64,000 bases of DNA from Aspidiotus rigidus (taxonomy: Eukaryota > Arthropoda > Insecta > Hemiptera > Diaspididae): assembly GCA_035079385.1 (NCBI GenBank), contig JAVHKY010000013.1, positions 1,116,001-1,180,000 of the forward strand. Reading direction: 5' to 3'. This document shows positions 44,101 to 54,560 of the stretch, piece by piece. Under the pieces are notes generated by a model. It searched no databases. It saw only the letters and a program-made list of their open reading frames with translations, and had not been told where the DNA came from. The position numbers and the translations under genes are program-made. Positions within the stretch are counted from its first letter, which is position 1. Each line of letters begins with the position of its first letter.

Positions 44101-47100
44101 CCGCGTCCTCACTCGTTTTTATAGGGCTCTACCCAAACTGAAGAATAAGTACCTTCTAGGAGTAAGACGATGACCCAATTCTCCTGATCATTTCAAGCTG
44201 AAATTTCTCAAAATTCTCGCTCAAAGTTAGCATGGACAGAAATTGGAGGATGGTATCTTTCACAAATACAACAAAGTACCAATTCTCCTGATTGTCTTAT
44301 ACTGAGTTTTTCCAGAAGTCAAAAGCCAGGATAGACACAAATTAGAGGATAGGTATCTTCCACTATTCTAACAGAGCCCCAATTCTCTTGTTTCAAACTA
44401 AATTTTTTCAAGCTCCAAACTAAGATGAACCAAAACTGGAGAATATGTATTTCCCAGAAGTACAACAAAGACCTAATTCTCGTGATCGTTTCAAGCTGAA
44501 ATTTCCCGCCTAAAGCTAACGTGGACAAAAATCGGAGGATGGTATCTTCTACAAATGTAACAGAGCACAAATTCTCTTCATGGTTTCAAACTGAGTTTTT
44601 CTTTAGGGCAAGGCCTGTGACGTACTATGCAGTGGGATGACGTTATAGACCAGTTTTTTCTCAATTCCCCTGCTGTTGTATATACCACGGTACATTATTC
44701 GCATGAGGACACAAAGTAGGCGCCCTCTATGAAAACCGTGGTGGCCATTTTTGGAAGCTGCCTGAAAAGGGGATGTTACAGAAAATTGTTGAAATCTTAA
44801 TTTTTTCTTCTTTTAGGTTATTCTATGAATGAAAATAATAAAAAAATGCTCTTACTACTTTTTTGTATTTTTCAATATTGACAAAGATACAGCCCGTTTT
44901 AGTTTTATACAGGTTTATGGCAATTTTTGCCGAATCCCCTTTTCGGGCACGACTCTAGCGCACCTACAGTTGTGTCCTCATGCGAATAGAGGTATTGACA
45001 CGAACGTATATTAGCCGTGTTTGTTACTGTGCTGTCGCCTGAGTTGTGTCAGTTGATATAATCTACGCTAGGAGCGTTGCAAGGTATTACTAAGCATGAA
45101 AACTACATGAATACTAGGTAATGTAAATTCATCAATATTTTTAAAAATTCGTAGAGGAATCAGGTATTAACCTAAAAATCTGAAACCGGGTACGAATAGA
45201 CAACTCACCATGCTCTACTTATTAAAAAAAAAAATTATCTTCTTAGGTGAATTTCTTCACCTTTTACAACCCTCGAAAATTTCGTCAATATTAGGGTACC
45301 TCCGGTAAGGTTCCGACAAAGGTGGGGTGTGGAAGGTATTCAAACGATAGCTGCGAGCGTAGCGGAATTCCGTATGAATTAACACAATTCATGCGACAGA
45401 AATAAATTTTTCGTTATGTCAATACCTCTATAATGTACCGTGGTATATACCTTCAACACCAGCTACATTTTTCAGATCCACGTGTCCATGAAACAGGTTC
45501 TCTGCCACCCCTCGTTTAACTCCGTTAAAGAAGGCGTGAGTTTTTTTATATTCAGCGTTTTTCACTTTCAAATTGAGTGAAATATGGAAATCTGAATGCT
45601 TTTTAATTTTTGAGAATTTTGCCAAACCAATTTTTGACTCATTTTGATCCGTAACTCGGCTCAGAAAAGCCGTAGAAAGTTTGGTAGGGGCGCAAATCGA
45701 TGGAATAGAGATACTTTTTTAGTTTTAACAGGGAACCTGTTTTATGGGGGGCTTTTTGAGAAATTTGCCGTGCGCCGTCCGCCGTGCGCGTTCCAGAAAA
45801 AAATTGGAAAAAACGACGGCTTCCTTAACGAAGTTAAACGAGGAACGCAGGGAACCTGTTTTATGAGTCAAATGAGATTTGGTATTGAAAATTCAAGGAA
45901 GCCTAGACCTAAATAAGGCTAGTATAAAGAAGGCCTAGACCTACTATAAGCCTAGTATAATATAGTTTGAGAGTCTAAATTTTTCTCGAATCTCCAGCTA
46001 TATATGATAGCTCGAGAGTTGATATTTTTCCAAGTCCCTATCATATCATAGATAGCTCAAGAGTCGAAATTTTTTCAAGTCCCCCTCCTATCATATAGCT
46101 CGAGATTCGTAATTTTTCCAAGTTTTTCGCTGGATGGCGCGGACGGCGCACGGCAAATTTCTCAAAAAGCCCCCCATGAAACAGATTCCCTGTTAAAATT
46201 TCGACTAATTTTCAATACCAAACCCCATTTAACTCATAAAACAGGTTCCCTGCGTTCCTCGTTTAACTTCGTTAAGGAAGCCGTCGTTTTTGAAGTATAC
46301 ATCTAACGTTTTGATTTAGGGCAAACTCCCATTTGACTGGTAACATCATTTATCCCCATTTGGTATATTGGATAATAAGGAGCTATGACAGGAGGGGGAC
46401 TTGGAACAATTTCAACTGTCGAGCTAGATAATTATAATTATAAGACGGGGACTTGGAAAAATTACGACGGTCGAGCTATATATGTAAGATCGTGAAATCT
46501 TAACAAATCATGTCGATGCAGTGTAAACACTGAATCGAAACAAAAAGTCGAGAGTCCCGTAGGAAATGCAGGTCAGCTGACTGCTCTCGGAAGATAACCA
46601 GATAACTGTCGAAATACCTAATAAAGTCTGCATGCAGAAAGAAACCTGCGAGTAGTAGAAGACAAAAAGAATGCGTGCATTCTTACATATATATATATAT
46701 ATATAATGATGAGGATTTGAGGAGACATACATGATAGGAGATGAAATTGGAAAATTTCTAATTCTCGATCAGACCTACAGCGTTTACCTATGAGACTAGC
46801 CGTTTTCTACTGAACTGCAAACCATAGCACAGTTTGCAATGGCTCATTTATTTTTCTCGTACAAACATTTGGACCACCTTGTGTTGATGATGACCGCAAG
46901 GTGGTCCAAATGTTCGAAAAAAAATATATACCCGTAAGAGTCGGCAAAGACAACAAGTGGTAGTTTGAAACCCGAAAACCATCATAAGAGGCAACGCAGT
47001 GACTTTTGATCCACTGTTCTTCAAAATAAGCAGGGAGTTTAATATTGATAAGCTTAGAGACCAACTCCAAACTTTCTGGATAAATATACAATTTTCCGGT

Positions 47101-50100
47101 AAAATATAGAACTGTAACGATTACGATGAAAATGTTGCAGAAATTACTGGTCTTTCGTGAGGTACAACAGTGTACAGAATATCACCACATGCGCATTAGC
47201 GAAAATGAGAAACATGGCAACAGGTTCGGTAAATTGCGTTGCTGCTCCTACAGTCTGATGTTTTTAGCGTCGTTGGAGGTACGCATAAGATTTCTCTTCG
47301 CCACTATTTCCGTTCTGTTGCCACGGGTTTTCATAGAGTGGTGATGGACGTAATTTTCACTGTTTTAAATGAATGTGATTTCGGCCTTTGTGTAGGAAAA
47401 ATAAATATACTTCTGAGCATACCGCATAAGCTTCCGTCGAACTTTGGACTAGTGGCTACTTTTGTGCCAGGATAAGGCATCAAAAAACCATCGATATGTC
47501 CGAAACAAGACCTTATATGCTGCCGAACTGATCGTAATTCCTCATCTTGATCGTCTTTAATCTGAAACAGATTTTTAAAAATATTAAAAATTCGACGATA
47601 TTCTCGGGAATGATGCACATGAAAATATTCGGACTGCACTAGGCCCCGTTCACACGAACAATTTTTGAAGTGCGATTTAGCGCGCAATTGAACACAGCTT
47701 CGACACCCGCAATTCCAAAAAAAAAACATCTCTCTAACCCTGGTGCCTTGATTTTGTTGGTGATGAGTTGTGTGCCGTCCACATTGAGATGAGAAATAGG
47801 AATAAAGCGCGATTATTCACAAACCATACATACAATTCTTTGACTCCATACAATCCGTTTCAGAAATTAGTAGCGTGAACGGGGCTTCACAAATTAATAC
47901 CACCTCGAGAGAGGCTAAAAAGATACGTGGTAGCATCGCATTCGCGCGCGTAGGAAAAATGTAAATCTGGTTCTTTAGCACGAGTATGGCAACCGTGACG
48001 AATAAATATGTCGAGACATAGTTCAAAATGTCGCCAGAAAAAAACTGACCGTTTCTAAACTGGCGTCACGTTTTGTCTTCACGGACGCGATACTATACAC
48101 TCACACTGAACCATCAACTTTTTCAAATGAAAATTGACGAGTAAGTCGATTGTCGCCCGGAACCAGATAAATTCCTAATACAGAATAATTATGAAGACTA
48201 TACTTGTACTTTGTATTCATTTAAAATTATGTACTTACCGCGAATACTTTCTCTATTAGCTGTTGACCACCTTGACGACCGTAAGGAGTTTCGTGTGGGT
48301 AAGACCAGTCCCGTACAAGAATTAGTAAATCTTGAAAAGGCTTATCCTTTGTTTTTTTAGGAGCAGCTGTCGCTAAAGACGCGTAATCCGTGAAAAACTG
48401 CAATAGTAAAATGATTTAATAATCAGAAAAAGGAGAGAGGAAGTAAGCTTCAATTTTTTTTTTCGCCCAAAAATGTTCAAAACATATTTTCTACTGAGCA
48501 AAAGTTAAAGATCATGTTCCACGTCTCTTTTGATTTCTATATACGTTCTTGTGGCTCTATATGCCACTCACGTTTTAATCCAGTTTCCTAATTTGGCTAC
48601 CTCTCCCATCCTTTCTGTACTTTCGCGCGTTATTCAGATGCCGGCTACATGATTGTCTTTAATGCTGTGATTGAGAGATTATGAGTCTGCAAACGCTCAC
48701 CAAATAAGACGCAAAAAATCCTTTTTTTTACATGTTTCATGTCTTTACTGAACTCTATAGACTATAAGAGGTCGTCACAGACTCATTTAACCGAGGGGAC
48801 ATAAAATTTTCACACGGTTCATTTGATAGTACTAGTACATATATCGCAACTATGTGAACATGCTGGGAGACTGCCGGCTTGAATATGTTGCGTAAAACTT
48901 GTCAAAAATGGCACACCTTTTAACCAGGATTCCTCTCTATATCTTGTCTCAGTGCTCTTCATGATGAGGGGGATTGTTCGCTGTATCAATTTCAAGTATA
49001 TGTTCGGCACGTTAAATGATAATGCGCGACGAAAGGACAGAAAGGATAGGAGAGGTACACCGAGAGAAGAAATAGTTTTGGTGACTAGAAAAAAAGTGTT
49101 GACTTAAGACAGCCACCTTTTTTTGTTGTCAATTCGATCAGTTTTTCCAGTTATTTTGACTGTAAAATCTAGTCATAATGAATAAAAATAGGTGGCATGT
49201 CTTAAGTTAACACTTTTTTTTTAGTCACCAAGACTATTCTCTTCTCTCAGTGTAGCCAAATTAGGAAACTGGACAAAAACATGAGTGGCATATAGAGCCA
49301 TAAGAACATATAAAGAAATCGAAATTTTTAGATCTATTGGTTGTGATGATTTCTCCTCTGCTTTCCAACCAGTGGAATAAAAAATTGAAACTAAGACTTT
49401 ATCAAAATCCGAGGATGTTGGACAAAAAGGGTGCGCAAAATATTTCTATACGTATGTCGACTATTTTCAAATTAGATGAAGAACTTATATTGTACCTTCA
49501 GCAGCTGAAGATGATCCTCCTGTATATGTTGACTGATATTGAATATTTGAATACTACTGATTAAGGTACTCAAAGCAAATATTTTAGCGTTAGCTGCGAA
49601 AGTCGTACGATTATCAAAAAGACCTTGCGTATCTAAGATTATAATGGCCATCTGAAACATTAAAAACAACAATTTATGGTCATTAATAAATCATCTCTTT
49701 AGTGCTCTGTGACATGGATGATGCGGATGCATATAGAAAATTATTTTCTATATTTTTGTGGAATTTTATCAATTCGTGAATTGAATTACCAGAAAATAAA
49801 CTATAAAATTTTTTAAAATGTTTGTCGCCCCCCCAATAATTTTCCAAAGTCGGCGCCTCTGCACACAAAGTTTCGAAATACGATCAAGATGAAGAGACAT
49901 ACCACGAACTTGACAAGAGAGACCACGACAACGATAAGGCGAAATAATATATGTATCGAACATAAGCAAATTCCAAAATTTGTTTGACTTTGAACGTACC
50001 GTATATTCTGTACAATTTGCAAGAATGAGATTGAAAGCGAGCGAAAATTTCGATATTCTGATTATATCGATGTAAAGCACGATTAATTGATCCCTCGGTT

Positions 50101-52103
50101 GATATATTGAAATCATATATATCCCTCGTAGCACAGTCGACCCAAATTGTCAAGATCAACATCCATCCGTTTTTGATACGTACAAGCAGGTTGATGTCTA
50201 TATCAAAGTCGACTCGACTGAACATCGACAGAGAAATTATAAATACTTTTTCCTCACGCCTAAGTAAATCGAAAATAAGCTCGACGTCGACCTATTTGTA
50301 CGTACCTATATCAAAAACGGACGGATGTCGATATTATAAGCAAGGAATGAGCAAACTCATTATTCAAACAAGAGTTCTTACTTGTTATTTCTCATGTTGC
50401 CTGATGACATCAGTCAGAATAATTCCCTATAGTTCAAAATTTTAGAAGACAGCTTATCGACTGTGCTACAAGGATAAACACCATTGAAAAGGATTTTTGT
50501 CGATTTTGATAAATCAACATGATCGATACATCAATTATCCATAATGATCTCAACGTACTCTTGCTTAAAGCTCGAAAGTTGGTTTATCTCCAAATCCCCT
50601 CTCTGGAAATTCATAGCAGAGCGGTCGGAATTATTGCAAGCTCCTCCCTCCCCTTCATGTACAGCTCAACGGTCGAAATTAATCCCTTTCGATACTAGCT
50701 CGATGGTTGGAAGTGAAGGACCGCGAACAGTGGACATTTTTCTCCAAATAAACTTATCTTCGTATTTCAAGCGAGTGAATGAAACTCACATTTTCTCCAT
50801 CTGATTTGGTCGAATAAAAAACTTTCGACCACATTTGGATACCAGCGGTAACTCGTTCTTGGCCACATCGCCATTGAAAGCCTGTTAATGGATCGTCTTC
50901 TTTTCCCAACCACGTTGATCTCGACTTTTCTGATTTATCGTACTAAAATGAAAGAATATTCAGCGATTGAAATAAGTTTGGGTGCTTGATTTTATGCAAG
51001 AAATGAGAGTATAAACGCTGCGAAATTAAGAATCTGAGTATCGTAGAGTCGGTCAGAGTACAGGAATAGCTTCCTGTAGAAAATTAAATAAAAGAATCAT
51101 TGCCCCTTGAACAGAATTTTATGTTTACTCGTGAAAAAATTTTAGATTTTTACCTTATTTATACACCGATTTAAGGCCAAAAAAACGCTTTCTCTTGAAA
51201 ATCTCATGTCTCGAACTTTTTTTAAAGCATTTTCTCCTAAGGTGTACATTACGTGGTATGTATCAAATCAATTTATAGGCCTACTTTTCCATCTTTTTTT
51301 TTTCTTTTCCAAAGAAGAAACTTGAATAAAATCTAGGAAGATTAATTTTTCGAGAGTAAAAACGAGAAGAAAACATTAATTATCGTAGATTTTAGATTCT
51401 AATCTCCACGTTTGAAAAAATGTGGCCTTCCAATAATATATATTATATACTTCTTTTTTTTCAGAAGAAATAACTTTCTGAAAAATATGAAAAACTCAAC
51501 TTTTGAAGGCAAATTATGAAGCGGGTATTGAAAGTTGAGAGCAGGATCAAGTTTCATTTGATTATCGCCGTTGAAAATTATTATCGAATAATATTTCTTC
51601 AGATTTTCTCGATTTCTCATCATAAGGACCCTATTTAGTTGAAAAATGACAATTTTGAAGGAAAATTTCGCAGTAAATATTGATTTATGATATATTCGTA
51701 GATAGAATTATTATTGCTACTGTGAGAAATCGTCGTTCCAGTTTCTATCAGCTTCACTATATTGCCACCCTGAATCAGTCTCTATCGCTGATAATTTTTT
51801 CATATTTCTCAAACATCACAGGATTTTACCGACCACGAGAATTTATTATACCTGGTCCGGCTGCAAGGAAAGTACCTATTGGGAACAATTTTTGCTTCAC
51901 GTTTCAGAGCATTTAGAGTACACCTGCACGACTCGTCCGAATTTAAGTTTCTCTCCCGAGGTAGTTTCTATGAGAAAAAATATCTTGATTTGATTGGATA
52001 CACCTTAAAGACCTACCTGAAGTTGTGCAAGTGAAATTCTGATGAAAAACAGTCCAATATTTCAGGAGAAATCTTTAAATTGAAAAACTTTTCACAGCGT
52101 TTC

Positions 52104-52138
<35 letters not shown>

Positions 52139-52665
52139 ACTAAAAAAGGAATCTAAAGAGATAAATGAAGAATTAGAAAATATTTTGTGTCAGAGAAAGC
52201 GTTGATAAAAAAAAAAAGTCATGATAAAAACTGGTAAATTTATAGCTTGTAACTCTCGAAGCTTACGCAGCTGACTAAGCTTTTTTTTAAATCGGTCAGA
52301 AACGAGAGCAGGTACACCTATCGGCTATATCCAGAATATCCGATAAGCGGAAGTCATTCGGAAATTAGGAGACTCAGTTCATGTACACCATAAACACGAT
52401 ATATGAACAATTTCTCAGTCAAAAACTGCACACTACCACGGTGAAAAACGCTTCAAATCCTCACCTCAAAATTCAAATAGCGCAAGAAAAACCCAAGCAG
52501 AAATGATTTTCCTTTACGGAAAACCCCAGCTATGGAAACAACTACAATTTTATGGTCCTTCTTGATACCCCTTATAATTTTCAGGGCTCTATCCTTAATT
52601 GAGAACACGCCGTTTTCAAATGAGAGAAGTTGCACAGGATATCCTTCATCCGATATCGAATTCAT
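41151..52665 (-). CDS. Atlastin-like GTPase with coiled coil and C2H2 finger
   Basis: Eight minus-strand coding exons keep phase: 52,465-52,665, 50,790-50,942, 49,496-49,651, 48,239-48,397, 47,423-47,561, 42,726-42,910, 42,425-42,637 and 41,151-41,735, giving 596 aa. The GTPase domain matches atlastin throughout: P-loop GVFRKGKS (47-54), PLTGFQWRCGQERVTAG (86-102), ILDTQGLFD (DTQG 125-128) and the RD guanine motif LVRDWS (R199-D200). A helical middle domain follows (about 270-402). Atlastin normally continues into two membrane helices and an amphipathic tail. Here the last exon instead encodes a charged coiled coil (about 403-500), a Ser/Pro/Arg-rich linker and one C2H2 finger (C570, C573, H586, H590). 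I see no membrane segment. ER-membrane fusion is the family role; here a soluble or tethered GTPase is inferred. Start: ATG at 52,665 in a good context, 9 bases after an acceptor. Intron 5 (4.5 kb) is filled with repeats. Confidence 0.8.
42009..42239. mobile_element. pogo/Tigger-like MITE in intron 7 of the atlastin-like gene
   Basis: The ends are CAGTACACTTCCGATTATCC and GGATAGTCGGAAGTGTACTG, flanked by TA on both sides, as expected for Tc1/mariner-pogo insertions. The interior repeats TATCCGAAC / GTATTATCCGA words in tandem. It is non-coding, 231 bp. Confidence 0.75.
43260..44600 (-). repeat. Minisatellite, ~97-bp unit, opposite orientation to the 30-kb array
   Basis: About eleven units of the same family as 30,290-31,145, here read on the minus strand. 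The marker CCAATTCTCCTGAT(T/C) recurs near 43,300, 43,398, 43,494, 43,592, 43,675, 44,178, 44,280, 44,378 and 44,473. The array is interrupted by the MITE at 43,833-44,130. It lies inside intron 5 of the atlastin-like gene. Confidence 0.7.
43833..44130. mobile_element. MITE with 9-bp target duplication, MULE-like
   Basis: The long inverted repeats begin AGAGCCCTATAAATACGAGT plus GAGGAC and end with the complement (GTCCTCACTCG...TATAGGGCTCT). The 9-bp word ACCCAAACT is duplicated on both sides (43,824-43,832 and 44,131-44,139). A 9-bp duplication with long inverted repeats fits a Mutator-like non-autonomous element. It is 298 bp and inserted into a minisatellite unit. Confidence 0.75.
44678..45450. 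mobile_element. Fold-back element with GTATATACCACGGTACATTA ends
   Basis: The left end GTATATACCACGGTACATTA is mirrored on the right by TAATGTACCGTGGTATATAC, and AGAGGTATTGACA is present in both arms. The left arm is split by the MITE at 44,698-44,986. The right interior (AGGGTACCTCCGGTAAGG ... GGTGGGGTGTGGAAGG) is homologous to the large palindrome at 61,829-62,704, so the two belong to one family. Confidence 0.65.
44698..44986. mobile_element. MITE with TTCGCATGAGGACACAA ends, copy 1
   Basis: The inverted ends TTCGCATGAGGACACAA and TTGTGTCCTCATGCGAA enclose 289 bp, flanked by TA on both sides. It is nested in the left arm of the fold-back element at 44,678-45,450. A nearly identical copy lies at 61,366-61,654. 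It is non-coding. Confidence 0.75.
45727..46288. mobile_element. Double fold-back of the AACAGGGAACC family
   Basis: The outer pair AACAGGGAACCTGTTTTATG (45,727) and CATGAAACAGATTCCCTGTT (to 46,194) is interlocked with a second pair. That pair is GACGGCTTCCTTAACGAAGT...GAGGAACGCAGGGAACCTG (from about 45,815) and its reverse complement ending about 46,288. Several copies of the TCATATATAGCTCGAG-AGTCGAAATTTTTCCAAGTC module lie between, along with CCTAGTATA words as in the copy at 21,772. Confidence 0.65.
46686..46704. repeat. (AT)n microsatellite
   Basis: Simple TA dinucleotide run of about nine to ten repeats within intron 5 of the atlastin-like gene. Confidence 0.8.
46850..46925. repeat. Short palindrome with hammerhead-like centre
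   Basis: The arms CAAACATTTGGACCACCTTG and CAAGGTGGTCCAAATGTTCG flank TGTTGATGATGACCG. On the plus strand TTGATGA, a GACC...GGTC helix and CAAAT resemble, imperfectly, the CTGATGA-helix-GAAAC order of hammerhead motifs at Penelope-like element ends. Probably a decayed terminal remnant. Confidence 0.4.
48530..49330. mobile_element. Nested fold-back elements in intron 3 of the atlastin-like gene
   Basis: The outer arms are TGGCTCTATATGCCACTCAC...CCAGTTTCCTAATTTGGCTAC (about 48,530-48,650) and its mirror (about 49,015-49,325). Inside the second arm a smaller inverted repeat, ACTAGAAAAAAAGTGTTGAC...TTAAGACAGCCACCT with its mirror, occupies about 49,060-49,250. It is therefore a MITE inserted in a fold-back arm. 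No coding capacity. Confidence 0.6.
50155..50345. repeat. Imperfect fold-back repeat in intron 2 of the atlastin-like gene
   Basis: The left arm ACATCCATCCGTTTTTGATA/CGTACAAGCAGGTTGATGTC is mirrored imperfectly on the right by GACGTCGACCTATTTGTACG/TACCTATATCAAAAACGGAC. Further TCGATGT/ACATCGA words surround it. Probably a decayed MITE. Confidence 0.5.
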
Positions 52666-52790
52666 CGTGTGAATCTACAACAGAAAAATACGAATTTACG
52701 AACGTACGTCAGTACTTCAGTAGATATACAAATTGAAATTCATAAATAATTTAAGAATTAATTAATTTGTCCGGACGGATACCTAATATG

Positions 52791-52992
52791 ATTAGAAGGT
52801 CGAATATGTCCAGCACTGCCGTCCAAAATTTGAAGAAAAAAAATAAACAAATAAATGATTTATTTATTTATTTACTTATTAAAAACCCGACGTTTCGATA
52901 GTACAACTATCATTATCAAGGGTTATCATTTATTTGTTTATTTTTTTTCTTCAAATTTTGGACGGCAGTGCCGGACATATTCGACCTTCTAA
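52791..52992. mobile_element. Fold-back element with hammerhead-like loop
   Basis: The arms ATTAGAAGGTCGAATATGTC...GCACTGCCGTCCAAAATTTG and their mirror enclose a ~65-bp loop. Read on the minus strand the loop contains TTGATAATGATAG, a GATAG/CTATC helix and GAAACGTCGGG, the order seen in hammerhead-type ends of Penelope-like elements but with core substitutions. It lies between the presumed leader exon and exon 1 of the atlastin-like gene. Confidence 0.6.
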
Positions 52993-53008
52993 TTCATAAA
53001 TAATGTTC

Positions 53009-53255
53009 ATAGTCTGTTCTCACTATAAGAAAGAACCAAAAGTAGTACTGAGTACTTACTTTGAGAAAGGATACCAGAAGGTAATTTTGTGATTTATGTG
53101 TCGTAAAATGGAACAAAGAATTCTCGAGAAGGTAATATTTTCTTATCACCATGTTCTAAACGTGGAAAAAAAATGGTGATTAGAAAAAATTACCTCTATT
53201 TGATATCCTTTCTCAGCGTACTACTTTTAGTCCTTTCTTAACGTAAACAGACTAT
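53009..53255. mobile_element. Fold-back MITE related to the copy at 8,691
   Basis: Left arm ATAGTCTGTTCTCACTATAA/GAAAGAACCAAAAGTAGTAC; right arm GTACTACTTTTAGTCCTTTC/TTAACGTAAACAGACTAT. The inner arms continue through a TTTGAGAAAGGATA pair. Its ends resemble those of the 127-bp element at 8,691-8,817. Non-coding. Confidence 0.65.
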
Positions 53256-54130
53256 AGGTACTCATATTTTCGTACACAGACGCGCGCTCACACTTTTGTG
53301 AAGGTGTATCAGAAGCAAAACCAAATTACGTATACCTAATTACCGGCATAATATTCGATGACTGAAAAAATTGAAATGAAAGATGCCTACCTATCCTTTT
53401 TGCATTTGCAACCTGAGACCGATTCTCTAATAACGTCACACGCATGTTAACGAGGGTCCAATATCCATTTTTGTCTCGAACAAATCAGTCATATCGACTC
53501 TTGTACTTAAGGGTAACATACGGAGCATTCATCAATCGAGGATAGCAAGTTTCTCACATTATAATAAATAAAATGTAGGTAGGTATTTCAATAAAATGTC
53601 GAGAAAAAAAATTCGTTTTCATTTGCTTTCTTTTTCTGAACTAAATCATTTAAACGATCTTTCTAATTTCTACTCATGGACTAATATGCGTTTGAACCAC
53701 GGTGTAAACGAACAACAATGTATATAGGTAACCTAATTTATTAATTGGTCTCAATCACTCAAATCGGTGGAATTTGAAACTTAAGCTATCAAAATAGAAA
53801 CCATCACTTCTTTCATCTCTCATCAGAAATTAAAATGAAAGTATGCATCAATACTGAAGAAACAGTGAAACGATGGAGACTGATTCTACATTATCTATCG
53901 CATATCAAAGACACTTGCGTATCCTGTACTGGAATCATATGATGCACTATAAATTGAAACTTCAATATCTGGTCCAAAGCTTATGACAACTTAATTTCAT
54001 ATAAACTAACTTAATATCATATAAACTAACTTAATAAGAAGAAAAACAACTTTACTCACAATATAAGTAGTATCCAAAAATATATTCTTCACGACACGAT
54101 GGTGAGCTGAAATCCGCAAAAATAACTTAC

Positions 54131-54560
54131 GCCGGTTATGAGAAAACTTTGTAACTTATTGAGAATCAAGACGATTGTTGCTCATAAATCGTGATGATAA
54201 TAACGAATCGACCGTTCGAGACTTTCCAATGTTTCCTTCGCATTTCCGATGACTCAAACTGCGATTATTTGCATAAATATCTCATCTTTGTGAATTCGCT
54301 CTTTAGACGATTGATAATTGATATTCGCAATCGCATTTCAATGCAGTGTGGGGGGAAAAGAAAAAAAGAAGTTGCGCGCATCTATGACCATGAACGCACA
54401 GAGGGAACAGGGAGAACAAGCAACCATATGTTCAACCGGATTGAATCGTAAAAATTAAGTGGTTCCATGTCCGCTTCGCGGTACGAATGAAATATCCACA
54501 CATCGTCGATGGCCAAGTTTCTATCGGCCCATTAAATCTTTAATTTTTTGGACCTAATTT
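54131..54560 (-). promoter_or_regulatory. Possible leader exon and promoter of the atlastin-like gene
   Basis: On the minus strand a good donor, CCGGC|GTAAGTTATT, ends at 54,131, and the next acceptor in the gene is 52,675. The sequence before it contains a nine-codon upstream frame (MSNNRLDSQ) that stops before the donor. A spliced non-coding first exon is therefore plausible, with transcription starting somewhere in 54.2-54.56 kb. No core promoter element is clear. Confidence 0.3.
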
